The notes below the pieces were generated by a model that saw only the letters and a program-made list of their open reading frames with translations, did not search any database and was not told the DNA's origin. A stretch of 64,000 bases of DNA from Granulicella aggregans (GTDB lineage: Bacteria > Acidobacteriota > Terriglobia > Terriglobales > Acidobacteriaceae), in contig NZ_JACHIP010000012.1 in the NCBI RefSeq assembly GCF_014203275.1, forward strand, positions 1 through 64,000, given 5' to 3'. The position numbers were made by a program, and so were the translations under genes. The first letter of the stretch is position 1; each line of letters starts with the position of its first letter. This document shows positions 34,409 through 43,005 of this stretch, in pieces.

Positions 34409-34870
34409 TCACGTCGAAATGTTAACGATCTTTGATCTGGAAGAGGACGCGGTAAGTGGAAACAGGGTCACCTCCGTCGCTTGCTTGGGTCGAAACAATT
34501 GGTTGCCTTGCCATCCGTCAGTTTTGTATACCATTGCGGCGGGGTCCCTTAGATCGATCAAAATGAAGCTGCTCCGGTCGCGGTCGTACCCCACGAGATA
34601 GCTCCCGTGAAACCACTCCTGCGATTCCTGCAGTCCCGTCCAGTATCGTGAAGTCAAATGGGCACTTCGGCTGCGGTCTTGACTTCCAATCCTAAGATTG
34701 GCAACTGAATCTCCCGATCCGCAAGCCCATGTGCCGTCGAAGGAGAACCCGACCGGCGGCGGGAGTCTCCGATCGGCCGGAATGATAAGTTGGCAAAACG
34801 CGGATGGCACTGCACCGAGCGCCGTTATCGTGAGAAGTAATGACTTCGCGAACCGATTCAGTTTGGGCAT
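34409..34870 (-). CDS. Small predicted secreted protein
   Basis: A 153-residue protein with GAGGGAA upstream of ATG 34870. It has a signal peptide, KSLLLTITALGAVPSAFCQ. The mature part starts with a Pro-rich linker, then a beta-rich domain: GFSFDGTWACGSGDSVANLR, EWFHGSYLVGYDRDRSSFIL and IDLRDPAAMVYKTDGWQG. This pattern of a short lipocalin-like barrel is seen in small exported proteins of unknown function. A palindrome like that at the TetR-controlled promoter lies 194 bp upstream. Confidence 0.7.
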   Translation of the reverse strand: MPKLNRFAKSLLLTITALGAVPSAFCQLIIPADRRLPPPVGFSFDGTWACGSGDSVANLRIGSQDRSRSAHLTSRYWTGLQESQEWFHGSYLVGYDRDRSSFILIDLRDPAAMVYKTDGWQGNQLFRPKQATEVTLFPLTASSSRSKIVNIST

Positions 34871-35238
34871 TCTATAATTCCCTCATGTTTTGCTGTGATT
34901 GTTCGGGCACTGCAGGTGTCCAGCGACAATTGGCGAGAAACATCAACAATCTCTGCACTCCCTATGGCAATCGTCAGAGGAATGCCTTTTCGGCGATTGC
35001 ACTACTCAGTAAAGTTCCACTGGGCATACGGACAGCGGGCGCAATTTGGCAGCCAAAGCCTTAATTGAGCATACGCTCATTAACTCTCAATCGGCTTAGT
35101 TTGTCAATGCATCGCTGATCGACCTATGGCGTCCAGTGTCGAAGGAGGGGGTGGCAATTTGCTGTCCAAGGCGAACCTTGGACAAGCGGCGAGCTTCTCC
35201 TGCGCAAACGGCGTTTTCCCGCGTCAAGGAGATCCATC
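34871..35238. other. Gap between the secreted protein and TetR genes
   Basis: Apart from the palindrome at 35064-35081, nothing is recognised. It should contain the promoter for the secreted protein gene (minus) and the 3' end of the TetR transcript. Confidence 0.4.
35064..35081. promoter_or_regulatory. Putative TetR operator, copy 1
   Basis: ATTGAGC-ATAC-GCTCATT, the same outline as 35964-35981 (ATTGAGC-N4-GCTCATT). It lies upstream of the secreted protein gene at 34409-34870. Dyads of this size are usual for TetR-family repressors, and one is encoded between the two copies. Confidence 0.6.
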
Positions 35239-35862
35239 TCAGCCGATTTGCAAAATGGTAGCGACAGATTGCTTGCAGAAACTAACGTCGCTGCCAACCG
35301 CGCGTCTCCCGGTAAATCGCTCTTCGAATGCTCTTCCCAACGGAACATAGAGCATCATCGCTGCTGCGCTATCTGGATTGATTGACGCAGAGAGTCTGTG
35401 TTGCTTGATTTCCTTGCTGATAAACGCCGCAATCGTTCCTCGTGAGGTCTTCGGCCCACGATCTAAAGCAGAAAAGGCTTCTTGTTGCGCTAGAAGGACT
35501 TGCGGGTCAGAAATTACGCCGGCCAAAACGGGCAGCGCAGCGCGGTAAAACTGCAGTCCTTCGAGCATCAGCGCTACAAGCCTCTCATAAGGATCATGTC
35601 CATTCCCCTCTTGACCGTCCAAGAGAGACAGAGATTTTGAGAAACCACCCACTACCTTGCGGATGACGGCGACGAGCAACTGGGTCCGGTCTGTGAAGTG
35701 AACATAGAGGCTTCCCTCGGAACACGGCACTGCCTTGACGATCGCACGGGTCGTAGCCCCTGCAACGCCCTTCGCGTGGATCACCGACAAAGCGGCGTCA
35801 ACGATCATTTCCTTTGTAATCGATTGAGGTCTCAATTCGTGTCCTTGCGAGCGGACTCGCAC
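35239..35862 (-). CDS. TetR/AcrR-family repressor
   Basis: A 207-residue regulator starting GTG 35862. The N-terminal helix-turn-helix is ITKEMIVDAALSVIHAKGVA, TTRAIVKAVPCSEGSLYVHF and TDRTQLLVAVI. The C-terminal ligand-binding part is helical (YERLVALMLEGLQFYRAALP). It is divergent from the DUF1772-NmrA-methyltransferase operon, whose start region contains a matching palindrome; this is the classical arrangement for control of a neighbouring operon by TetR. The ligand cannot be inferred. Confidence 0.88.
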   Translation of the reverse strand: MRVRSQGHELRPQSITKEMIVDAALSVIHAKGVAGATTRAIVKAVPCSEGSLYVHFTDRTQLLVAVIRKVVGGFSKSLSLLDGQEGNGHDPYERLVALMLEGLQFYRAALPVLAGVISDPQVLLAQQEAFSALDRGPKTSRGTIAAFISKEIKQHRLSASINPDSAAAMMLYVPLGRAFEERFTGRRAVGSDVSFCKQSVATILQIG

Positions 35863-35963
35863 TATTGGAGCATTTTCTACACTGACAACTATACCGCTCC
35901 ACGTTGAGGGGCAAACACTCGGTCCCTACTGGCATCTTGACAAGCCAACTGCTCTGCGGCATT

Positions 35964-35981
35964 ATTGAGCGAATGCTCATT
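35964..35981. promoter_or_regulatory. Putative TetR operator, copy 2
   Basis: ATTGAGC-GAAT-GCTCATT overlaps the start codon of the DUF1772 gene and lies 102 bp from the TetR start. It shares all 14 arm positions with copy 1 at 35064-35081. Confidence 0.65.
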
Positions 35982-36449
35982 TACGGTGCAACTAGTCCAA
36001 TCCCGCCGCACCCCTTCCTCTCCTGCGCTGCCGCAGTGGTGTACGGTTTGCTTGCTGGGTCCTTCGTATTTGGGACCTTAGGGTTGCGGCCCGCTGTGGG
36101 TAAACTCCCATTGGATTTGCAGCTGAGATTACGCCCTCTCCTTATCCATCGTATTAGTAAGGCGATGCCTCTGCTGATGATCCTCTCCATAGTATTGTCC
36201 GGGCTCACGCTATTTTACGGCGGTCCGGCCAACCGCATTTGCGACTGGGCCGCATCCCTTCTTTCCTTATCTGTGTTCATAATGACTCTGGCTGTACATC
36301 GACCGATCAATCTTCAAATATTGGCGTGGTCCGACAATCCGCCAGTGGATGCCGCAAAAATCATTGATCGGTGGAATCGTGCCGATACGATTCGATGCAT
36401 ATTGGCTGTAGCAGGCTACGTGTTCTTTCAATGGGGGAACACACGATGA
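35973..36449 (+). CDS. DUF1772-like integral membrane protein
   Basis: From ATG 35973, 158 residues with four hydrophobic segments: FLSCAAAVVYGLLAGSFVFG, ISKAMPLLMILSIVLSGLTL, WAASLLSLSVFIMTLAV and IRCILAVAGYVFFQW. The block RPINLQILAWSDNPPVDAAK followed by RWNRADTIR is typical of the DUF1772 family (related to anthrone oxygenase-like proteins). It may oxidise or handle a hydrophobic aromatic compound in the membrane, but this is inferred from the family. Its stop overlaps the next gene (ATGA). An upstream TTG start at 35904 is possible. Confidence 0.75.
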   Translation: MLIYGATSPIPPHPFLSCAAAVVYGLLAGSFVFGTLGLRPAVGKLPLDLQLRLRPLLIHRISKAMPLLMILSIVLSGLTLFYGGPANRICDWAASLLSLSVFIMTLAVHRPINLQILAWSDNPPVDAAKIIDRWNRADTIRCILAVAGYVFFQWGNTR

Positions 36450-37078
36450 ACAACGTCCTCGTCTTTGGTGCGGGCGGAAAGCTGGGAAGAGCAATCGTGG
36501 CGGCCCTGTTGCGAGAAGGCTTTTCGGTTACGGCGTCTGTCCGCAATCTGTCTTCATACCGGGCACCCGTCGGCGTTAAGGTCGCGGTAGGCGATGCGAT
36601 GAACACTGGCGCAGTGGCAGCGGCGCTTGAGGGCCAAGATGCGGTAGTGAACGCGATCGGTGCCGGAACGCTCCGGAGGAACTCGATCGAATCCGAGACG
36701 ACTAGTGTAATTTTACGCACGATTCAGAAGACCTCCATTCGCCGCTATATCGGAATGTCAGCGGGGATGGTGGACACGCGCGTTTTGCCACTGGGGGTCA
36801 TACCTGCAACGATCTTCCGCATTCTTCTTGCCACGCTTTTCCGAAACATTCGCAAGGAACACAGGGCAGTAGAGAAGCTCGTCACCGGTACAGAGCTGGA
36901 CTGGACGATCGTTCGACCTTCTCGTCTTACCAATTCCCAGACATTCGTGGATTACCGTCTTTCCACCGAGGGCATCATCCCCGGAACGATGTCCGTGCCT
37001 TGCGCGACGGTGGCGCATTTCATCACCTCGGAGTTGCGAAAGAACGAGTACGTCCGTAAAGCCGTCTTCATTGGCTAA
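36446..37078 (+). CDS. NmrA-like NAD(P)-binding atypical SDR
   Basis: A 210-residue protein from ATG 36446. The nucleotide motif is VLVFGAGGKLGRAIVAALL (G-x-G-x-x-G), followed by GDAMNTGAVAAALEGQDAVV, IRRYIGMSAGMVD, and ELDWTIVRPSRLT, the standard blocks of the NAD(P)H-binding/NmrA group. It lacks a conventional YxxxK, as most of this group do. It may be a redox sensor or reductase. It overlaps the DUF1772 gene by 4 bp, and the methyltransferase gene follows at once. Confidence 0.85.
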   Translation: MNNVLVFGAGGKLGRAIVAALLREGFSVTASVRNLSSYRAPVGVKVAVGDAMNTGAVAAALEGQDAVVNAIGAGTLRRNSIESETTSVILRTIQKTSIRRYIGMSAGMVDTRVLPLGVIPATIFRILLATLFRNIRKEHRAVEKLVTGTELDWTIVRPSRLTNSQTFVDYRLSTEGIIPGTMSVPCATVAHFITSELRKNEYVRKAVFIG

Positions 37079-37103
37079 CCAACTCAACGCAGGCAGGATA
37101 CCG

Positions 37104-38174
37104 ATGAGACTCTCCACAGTTCCAGAAAATCCCGCCGAGTGGGTCGCTCTAATGTTTGGGCAGGTGCCTACGCCGCTGTGCGATGTGATTATTGGGCCGA
37201 TGCTGGCCAAAGCGGTTATCGCCGCTTCGTCGCTCGGCATTTTCGATGCCCTAGAACAAGGGCCGCTCGCGGCAGGGGGAGTCGCCTCCCGCTGTGAGAC
37301 CGATCCCGACGCAACGGAGCGGCTCCTGCGAGCTTTGAGCGCGAGTAAGTACTTGCACGAAAGCTACGCTCCTTCTCCACGACCGTCACTCTACCGATTA
37401 ACCCGGGCATCTCGACGGTGGCTGCTGGCAGGGGCCGATAAGTCGTTGCACTACGCGATGTTGCACCGTGAGCTTGACATGCGATTCATGGAGTTTGGGC
37501 AGTATGTCCGCACTGGGCGGGGCCAAGACTTCCACAGCGAGATGCAGCCGGAAGACTGGTATGTATACCATCAGGGGCAAGCTGACCAGGCACGACTGAT
37601 TGCGGGTGAGTTAGTTAGTAACCTCCGCCTTCCGTCTGGAGCGACCGAAATGTTGGACATTGGGGGCGGCCACGGCCTGTATTCCCTGGCGTTATGTACC
37701 CACTATCCCCACCTTCATGCGCGGGTACTCGACCTTGCGATACCGCTAAGCGGTAGCTTGGAGCGCACTAAGGTCCCGGCATGGAATCAAGTGACCTTTG
37801 TAGTGGCTGACGCCCGCTCGATTGTGCTGGCTCCAAGCTCGGCTGACGTGGTTCTGATTGCCAACCTCATGCACCATTTCGATGAAAAGACGAACCGCTG
37901 CCTGGTTCAGCGAGTAGCGGGCGCACTGAAGCCCGGCGGAATTCTAGTTGCAATGGATCTGGTTCGTCGTCCTTCCAGTGCATCGGGAGGCCAAATTACC
38001 ACTCTGATGGATCTGTATTTCGGCGCGGTTAGTGGAGCGCAACTTTGGGAGCTAAGCGACATTCGAGCCTGGCAAGAAGAGGCAGGTCTTTGTCCGGAAC
38101 GCCCCGTGTCGTTTCGTCTTCTGCCTGACTGCAAAATACAGATCGCGCGGAAGCCAGCTCCAACCGGGAAATGA
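37104..38174 (+). CDS. SAM-dependent O-methyltransferase (plant OMT-like)
   Basis: Starting at ATG 37104, 356 residues. The N-terminal dimerisation winged helix is AVIAASSLGIFDALEQGPLA, TERLLRALSAS and LTRASRRWLL. The SAM-binding motif is MLDIGGGHGLYSLAL near residue 182. Further blocks are DVVLIANLMHHFDEKTNRCL and GALKPGGILVAMDLVR. A His-based catalytic site is possible in LMHHF. The family methylates phenolic or polyketide hydroxyl groups. With DUF1772 and NmrA-like partners, it suggests modification of an aromatic or polyketide compound under TetR control. Confidence 0.87.
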   Translation: MRLSTVPENPAEWVALMFGQVPTPLCDVIIGPMLAKAVIAASSLGIFDALEQGPLAAGGVASRCETDPDATERLLRALSASKYLHESYAPSPRPSLYRLTRASRRWLLAGADKSLHYAMLHRELDMRFMEFGQYVRTGRGQDFHSEMQPEDWYVYHQGQADQARLIAGELVSNLRLPSGATEMLDIGGGHGLYSLALCTHYPHLHARVLDLAIPLSGSLERTKVPAWNQVTFVVADARSIVLAPSSADVVLIANLMHHFDEKTNRCLVQRVAGALKPGGILVAMDLVRRPSSASGGQITTLMDLYFGAVSGAQLWELSDIRAWQEEAGLCPERPVSFRLLPDCKIQIARKPAPTGK

Positions 38175-38186
38175 AGGGAATTTATA

Positions 38187-39554
38187 GTGCCGATCAACAG
38201 AGTTGAAACGATTGCCCTCATCGTCGGCATCCGCCTGTCGTTCGGAATGGTACTTGGGATTTTCATTTGGCCATGCGCTCACTGCCAGTCGCTGTCGATA
38301 ACGATCCCGATCGGGACACCTCTACCCATCAAGGCCGTGTCCCCTTCCGCGATGAGAATCGGCGAGCAGGTGCGAGCCGAGCTTATGTACCCTGTATATG
38401 TGAACGACGAACTGGTACTACCAGAAAACACACCGCTCAACGGAACCATTACCGCTCTAGATGCAGACCGCAGCCGACGCATTCATGCTCGATTACGCGG
38501 CGACTCTACCCCGTTTCACACGCCTGTGGTTCGGTTTGACCAACTTGTTGCAGTTGACGGGTCAATCATTGCCGTCACGACCTACGCCGCGACCAACGGG
38601 GCCAAGATTTACCGGGTCGTTCCTACTCCACCGCGCACCGGAAGTTTCCTGTCTCGACAATTGTCGGACCCTAAGCAGGTATCCAAGAGTTTTATTGCAA
38701 CATTTACAGAGCCCGACAAGGAGGACCGCTTCAAGCAGTTCATATACAGTCAGATCCCATGGCATCCTGAACGCATCGAGCGCGAGACGGCCTGGACCGT
38801 CGAGACGAGCGCTCCCCTCATTATTCCAACTCAACCTCAGACGCAATCCTCCGATGAGGCTGGAATCGTCACAGGTCGTCCACCCATACCAACAGAAATA
38901 ACTGCTGGAAAGCACGAGCCAACGTGGCTTATACGTGCCTACCTCAGCGACGACATTTCATCGTTGACCTCGAAAAGTGGTCAAGCGATAAGCGCAAGGG
39001 TGGCAGAGCCGATTCTTGATTCTGAAGGTAGCGTGGTTGTTCCTCAAGGCTCAGTCATTTTGGGCGCGGTCACACAAGCAAAGCCGGCGCGCTCCTGGGG
39101 CCGGGCCGGAGTTCTTCGATTTAGATTTCATCAACTCGAAATTCACGGCCAAACGCCATTGAACGTCGATGCAGTCGTGAACGGAATTGATTCTTCCCAA
39201 AGCTCGGCAATGATCATGAATTCGGAAGGCGAAGTAAAGCCAAAGCCCCAGAACAAGGTGGTGATACCAATCATTTTGGCTGCTCTTGCCTCTCGGCCAT
39301 TTGACGGCGATGGAGGCGCGCTTGTTAAGAACGGTGCAGCTTCCGGCGGGCTTGGGCTTATCGGATTCATTGTCGGCACCGCAGCCGGTCAAAGAAATAT
39401 CGCCGCCGGGATCGGCTACTATTCGGCAGCAGTATCGATCTATGAACGCATCATCCGGCGCGGCAAAGAGGTCACGTTCCCTCACAATACTCGATTAGAA
39501 TTTCAGACGACCGTCAGGCTTTCAAGCCCCATGATCCATGATCGACTTCCCTGA
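38187..39554 (+). CDS. Secreted protein with two TrbI-like barrel domains
   Basis: A 455-residue protein starting GTG 38187 after AAGGGAA, with a signal peptide (ALIVGIRLSFGMVLGIFIW). Two similar barrel units follow: GEQVRAELMYPVYVNDELVL with PENTPLNGTITALD, and GQAISARVAEPILDSEGSVV with PQGSVILGAVTQ. These resemble the VirB10/TrbI beta-barrel repeats found singly in many acidobacterial exported proteins. A Gly-rich region GGLGLIGFIVGTAAG follows. No other conjugation gene is present, so it is not a conjugation component. It lies 12 bp after the methyltransferase gene and is probably in its operon. Confidence 0.7.
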   Translation: MPINRVETIALIVGIRLSFGMVLGIFIWPCAHCQSLSITIPIGTPLPIKAVSPSAMRIGEQVRAELMYPVYVNDELVLPENTPLNGTITALDADRSRRIHARLRGDSTPFHTPVVRFDQLVAVDGSIIAVTTYAATNGAKIYRVVPTPPRTGSFLSRQLSDPKQVSKSFIATFTEPDKEDRFKQFIYSQIPWHPERIERETAWTVETSAPLIIPTQPQTQSSDEAGIVTGRPPIPTEITAGKHEPTWLIRAYLSDDISSLTSKSGQAISARVAEPILDSEGSVVVPQGSVILGAVTQAKPARSWGRAGVLRFRFHQLEIHGQTPLNVDAVVNGIDSSQSSAMIMNSEGEVKPKPQNKVVIPIILAALASRPFDGDGGALVKNGAASGGLGLIGFIVGTAAGQRNIAAGIGYYSAAVSIYERIIRRGKEVTFPHNTRLEFQTTVRLSSPMIHDRLP

Positions 39555-39706
39555 CATCGGATCCCGTGGTCGCGGGACGCCAATGTGCAGGCGAGGCCGC
39601 GTCGATTAGAGCATTTCGATAACCATTGATCGAGACCGAGGCCTGGTAAGTGCCCTCACAGTAGCAATTTCTAGTTTCACGAAAGTGCGTACCGAAAGGA
39701 ACCCTG

Positions 39707-40234
39707 ATGAGATTCGCGGCTGTGATGGTTCTCTGCCTCTCTTGCATAATGCTGCAAGCGCAAACACTGCCTCAAGTTCACGGCACTGCCGTGAGCGGCC
39801 ACGCACACGTTCTGCCGGACGAGCTGAAAGGAAAGGTAGCAGTGCTAATCGTCGGCTTCACTCGTGGTTCTTCAGAACCGGCCGGGGCATGGGCAAATCG
39901 ATTCAAAACAGACTTCAGCCATAACGGAGAACTAGTTGTGCTGCGGCTACCCTTCTTGGAGGACGTCCCAAAACTATTCCGCGGGCTCGCCAAATCGGGC
40001 GTCGAGAAATCCGCGGGACAGGATCGAGACGAGGTTATTCCCATCTTCGAGTCTGAGGCCATCTTCAAGCAACTGGTCCATTATTCGACGCCAGATGACG
40101 CCTACATCTTGATTCTCGATCGTGCGGGAGGGATACAGGGCCTGTTCAGTGGAGATATGGCCACTCGGTATGCGGGTGCGAAAGAACAGATCGGTCGTCT
40201 TCTGCTTAAACCGTCGGTTGCTCCAACGCCATGA
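39707..40234 (+). CDS. Small exported thioredoxin-fold-like protein
   Basis: A 175-residue protein with GAAAGGAA upstream and a signal peptide MRFAAVMVLCLSCIMLQAQ. The mature part begins with a strand KGKVAVLIVGFTRGSSEPAG, where a thioredoxin fold would carry CxxC; here there is SSEP instead. DAYILILDRAGGIQGLFSGD resembles the end of the ATP10/redoxin-like fold. A redox-inactive thioredoxin-like protein is likely; the function is unknown. It follows the TrbI-like gene by 152 bp. Confidence 0.65.
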   Translation: MRFAAVMVLCLSCIMLQAQTLPQVHGTAVSGHAHVLPDELKGKVAVLIVGFTRGSSEPAGAWANRFKTDFSHNGELVVLRLPFLEDVPKLFRGLAKSGVEKSAGQDRDEVIPIFESEAIFKQLVHYSTPDDAYILILDRAGGIQGLFSGDMATRYAGAKEQIGRLLLKPSVAPTP

Positions 40235-40306
40235 AGCAACGTCCATCTCCGATCCACTACACGTTTCCGATTTTATTAATGACGCCGGACGCATCGGCTA
40301 GGGTGG

Positions 40307-41038
40307 TCACGCTAGAATCGCTAGAGCTTTGGAGTCATCCCAGTCATGAAGAACGAAACGTAATAGATAAGCGTCCGCACCCTCCGGCACAGCCTTAAAG
40401 AAGTCACCATTGATGACCTCGATCCGGGCATCTATGGCCGGTATAGATACAACATGGGCCTGGTCGAAGAGAATCCCTGTCGATGACGGCGAAGCCTCGA
40501 GGATCGAGACTAGTTGAGTGCCAATGCCGCCACCGATATCAGCGATCACTGCAAACCTGCTCCAATCGTAGGCTACCGTAACTGCCGACGTCATCGCTTG
40601 CGTTGCGGCACGCATTGCATCATTGAAATACATATTCGATTCCGGCTTGCGCCGAAAAAGTTCCCAAATATCGAATCCATAGACTTCTTGTAGAGAGGCC
40701 TCTGCGGTTCTTACCGAGTAGTCCAGATAATTCCATGCCTCACATGGCCCGTGCCCCATTGACAGGGCATGCATGATCCACGGCCGCTGTGAACGCTTTA
40801 CATCCTGCCGAAGGTATTCGCTTATCTCTGTATTCACAAACACGCGCGGCGAGACCTGGAGGAAAATCCCGATACTTTCCAGGGCGCGCAGCAGCCGAAA
40901 CAGAGCGGAAGCGTTGGTTTTGGTTCTATTCGCCAATTCGGTCACATCCAGCGGACCTTCCGCGAGGTGATCGGCGACGCCTAGCTCCGTAGCCAGTGCA
41001 AGGGTTCTTGCCTGCCAGAAACGGAGCTCTAAGGACAT
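40307..41038 (-). pseudogene. O-methyltransferase truncated at its C-terminus
   Basis: Counted from ATG 41038 (MSLELRFWQARTLALATELG), 243 residues. It has a winged-helix domain (LANRTKTNASALFRLLRALE), the SAM motif VIADIGGGIGTQLVSIL and the later block YLLRFVLHDWDDSKALAILA. The stop follows there, whereas family members continue about 70 residues with the catalytic acid and a last beta strand. The gene is therefore cut off and probably inactive. A longer N-terminal frame to 41293 exists but overlaps the next gene and lacks a site. It is not a copy of the methyltransferase at 37104: the words differ and it lies on the other strand. Confidence 0.72.
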
Positions 41039-41258
41039 AATTTGTGATTGAGGAGAAGATGTTAAGTTCTGCACAAATGCTCCTATATGACGTAGTTTCA
41101 ATAAGATTTGAAGAACGCGATAGATCGTTTGCTCGCGTTCAAGGCGGCTGACTGGAAATAACGTCTTCTTGGTGGATAGCACCGGGCCGACCGCCCTAGT
41201 CTCGGCGAGGATAGAGGAGAAATTATCCTGAAACCTCTCTATGCCCTCAGTGGATACT

Positions 41259-42779
41259 CTACCCTCTCTGGCCTGAGAACCTTTGTTCGACAAGGAGATC
41301 TAGCGCGTAGAGGTCCGTATAGCTCATGCCCCTGCCGCGGGTAGTTTCATAGTCGTACTGGCGATAGTCGAGTTCACCGGTTTCGGTGTTTTTGTTGAAT
41401 GTGCCAGAAGAAAAGAGCGGCTTTATCTTCGATTGAAGATGTCTCCGATGTCCGCTAACGGCATCGTTCTGTTGATCCATAATCTGTTTTTTGAAGGCCT
41501 TCGCATTGCTGGCAAGTGCCGGTACTGGCTTTTGTTCACCTCTAAGGTGAGCTTCCTTGCGGCGGGCATCATACCCCTCATTCCTCGCATTCCAATGCTG
41601 CTCGGCCAGTTCCCCCAGCCGGGTTCTCATGGCGTCATCGATATTGGTTCTGCCAACTCCATGATTTACCGGATTACCTTTTTTATCTCTCCCAATGGCC
41701 GTCGCGATGCGGCCGCGGACACCGGGGGAGTACTCAATCTCGTGCCTTTGATAGGAGATGCCGTTCTTCGCAAACTCGAGCATTCGCGCACCTGTTATTG
41801 AACCCTGCACCTCCATGTAAAGAACGTCTTCGCCCAACAGCGAGATCGCCTCCAGACCGCCACTCCGCGTGCCGAGATGCACCACGCTCCTGCCATCGCT
41901 GAGTTCCTTCCAAACAAGAAGCTGATAGAAGCGAAGCATGGCGTCGTGGCTCGATCCATTTTCAGCCCTGAGGTCTTCCCAGATATTTCTGAACTCAGCC
42001 TGCTTCCAGAACTCCCCCATCGCGCATATCTTTAGAGGCATCGGCTGTCTGATACTTGGCGTGCTGAAGTCTTTTGCGATCTGTTGCAGCTTCGAGAAGC
42101 CACCAAGAACTCGGTCATCGCCAACAAGAAGAATAGAGCGCTGGTGCTCCCTCCCAAATAGCTGGACAAGCTGACGCAATTGCTCATAGCCCGAGTCAAG
42201 TTCCGGATGTGCCCCTGACCCCTTTCCGCTTTGACGGCTCCAAAGGACGAGCACCTCTCGCGCTCCCCCAACAAGTGAAGAGACATAACCGCGGAGCTTC
42301 TCGCGCTGCTTCCCTCGCGCATCGTCGAGCTTCCACGCGCGGTACAGCTTTTGACTTGCGATGGCGACGCTTTCGTAGTTCGTGTTGCTTGTTCTGCTCC
42401 GAGCATCCTGGGCCTCAAATTCCGTATAGCGAGAGGCCATGTACGCTGTGACGCTGTCGACACCTTCGATTCCTGAAAACTCTTGACGAAGTTGCGAGAC
42501 AAAGTCCGTCGAGTCCTTTGTGCCGCCCATCCCTTTGAACGCGGTATAGACTGCCTTCGTCTTGAGCCCACTTTTTGTGGCCCGCAGGACGACCCTGCGA
42601 TTATCCCAGAGCCCCACGGCTTGATAGATCTGGCTGGTTGTGCGATAGAGACTGCTTCTTTCCTGGGTGCCCTCCTCATACACATAGACGACCGTCACGG
42701 TTGGATCCAGCAATAACGCCGCAGTCAGCGTAAAGGTATCGCCTGTCATGTAGTCCATCTGCAGAAATGTTTTGGCCAT
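41259..42779 (-). CDS. Unrecognised 506-residue protein divergent from the T6SS kinase
   Basis: No family was recognised. The protein has no signal peptide or membrane helix. The first half has Rossmann-like strands: LTAALLLDPTVTVVYVYEEG, REVLVLWSRQSGKGSGAHPE and QRSILLVGDDRVLGGF. The centre has SVVHLGTRSGGLEAISLLGE and VLYMEVQGSITGARMLEF, which faintly recall the C-terminal nucleotide-binding half of GT-B glycosyltransferases such as O-fucosyltransferases. The C-terminal 130 residues are charged and helical (GRDKKGNPVNHGVGRTNIDD). It is divergent from the T6SS Ser/Thr kinase, 226 bp apart, and shares with it a palindrome found only in the T6SS intergenic regions. A T6SS effector or accessory role is an inference from this. 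Confidence 0.7.
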   Translation of the reverse strand: MAKTFLQMDYMTGDTFTLTAALLLDPTVTVVYVYEEGTQERSSLYRTTSQIYQAVGLWDNRRVVLRATKSGLKTKAVYTAFKGMGGTKDSTDFVSQLRQEFSGIEGVDSVTAYMASRYTEFEAQDARSRTSNTNYESVAIASQKLYRAWKLDDARGKQREKLRGYVSSLVGGAREVLVLWSRQSGKGSGAHPELDSGYEQLRQLVQLFGREHQRSILLVGDDRVLGGFSKLQQIAKDFSTPSIRQPMPLKICAMGEFWKQAEFRNIWEDLRAENGSSHDAMLRFYQLLVWKELSDGRSVVHLGTRSGGLEAISLLGEDVLYMEVQGSITGARMLEFAKNGISYQRHEIEYSPGVRGRIATAIGRDKKGNPVNHGVGRTNIDDAMRTRLGELAEQHWNARNEGYDARRKEAHLRGEQKPVPALASNAKAFKKQIMDQQNDAVSGHRRHLQSKIKPLFSSGTFNKNTETGELDYRQYDYETTRGRGMSYTDLYALDLLVEQRFSGQRG

Positions 42780-42920
42780 AGTGAATCTTCCCCAAGGGCT
42801 TTAAATCGGCCGCCTGGATCCAGCGCGCCGTGCTGCATGAGCTGTCAATGAGAGAAACCCCGTGCGCGGAAGAATATTCCCGACGGCAATTCAGCCTCTT
42901 AAATCAAGCGAGGATGACGA

Positions 42921-42952
42921 GGAATAAATCCATCCCGGATGGAGTTATTTCC
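42921..42952. promoter_or_regulatory. T6SS-locus palindrome, site A
   Basis: A dyad GGAATAAATCCATCC-C-GGATGGAGTTATT with 12 of 13 inner pairs matching, ending TTTCC. It lies 53 bp before the kinase start and 141 bp before the divergent gene at 42779. Its outer GGAATA and TATTTCC blocks recur in sites B (53062-53091) and C (55572-55603). It is probably bound by a dimeric regulator, or supplies paired -35 elements. Confidence 0.6.
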
Positions 42953-43005
42953 TAGAGAGGTCTCAGTCGCGCGAAGCTGAGGGGACCTGTTGCGAGGTTA
43001 GGTAG

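Noticed and set aside
38187..39554. VirB10/TrbI similarity taken as a sign of a conjugation system
   Set aside because: No other conjugation gene is present; similar barrels occur alone in exported acidobacterial proteins.
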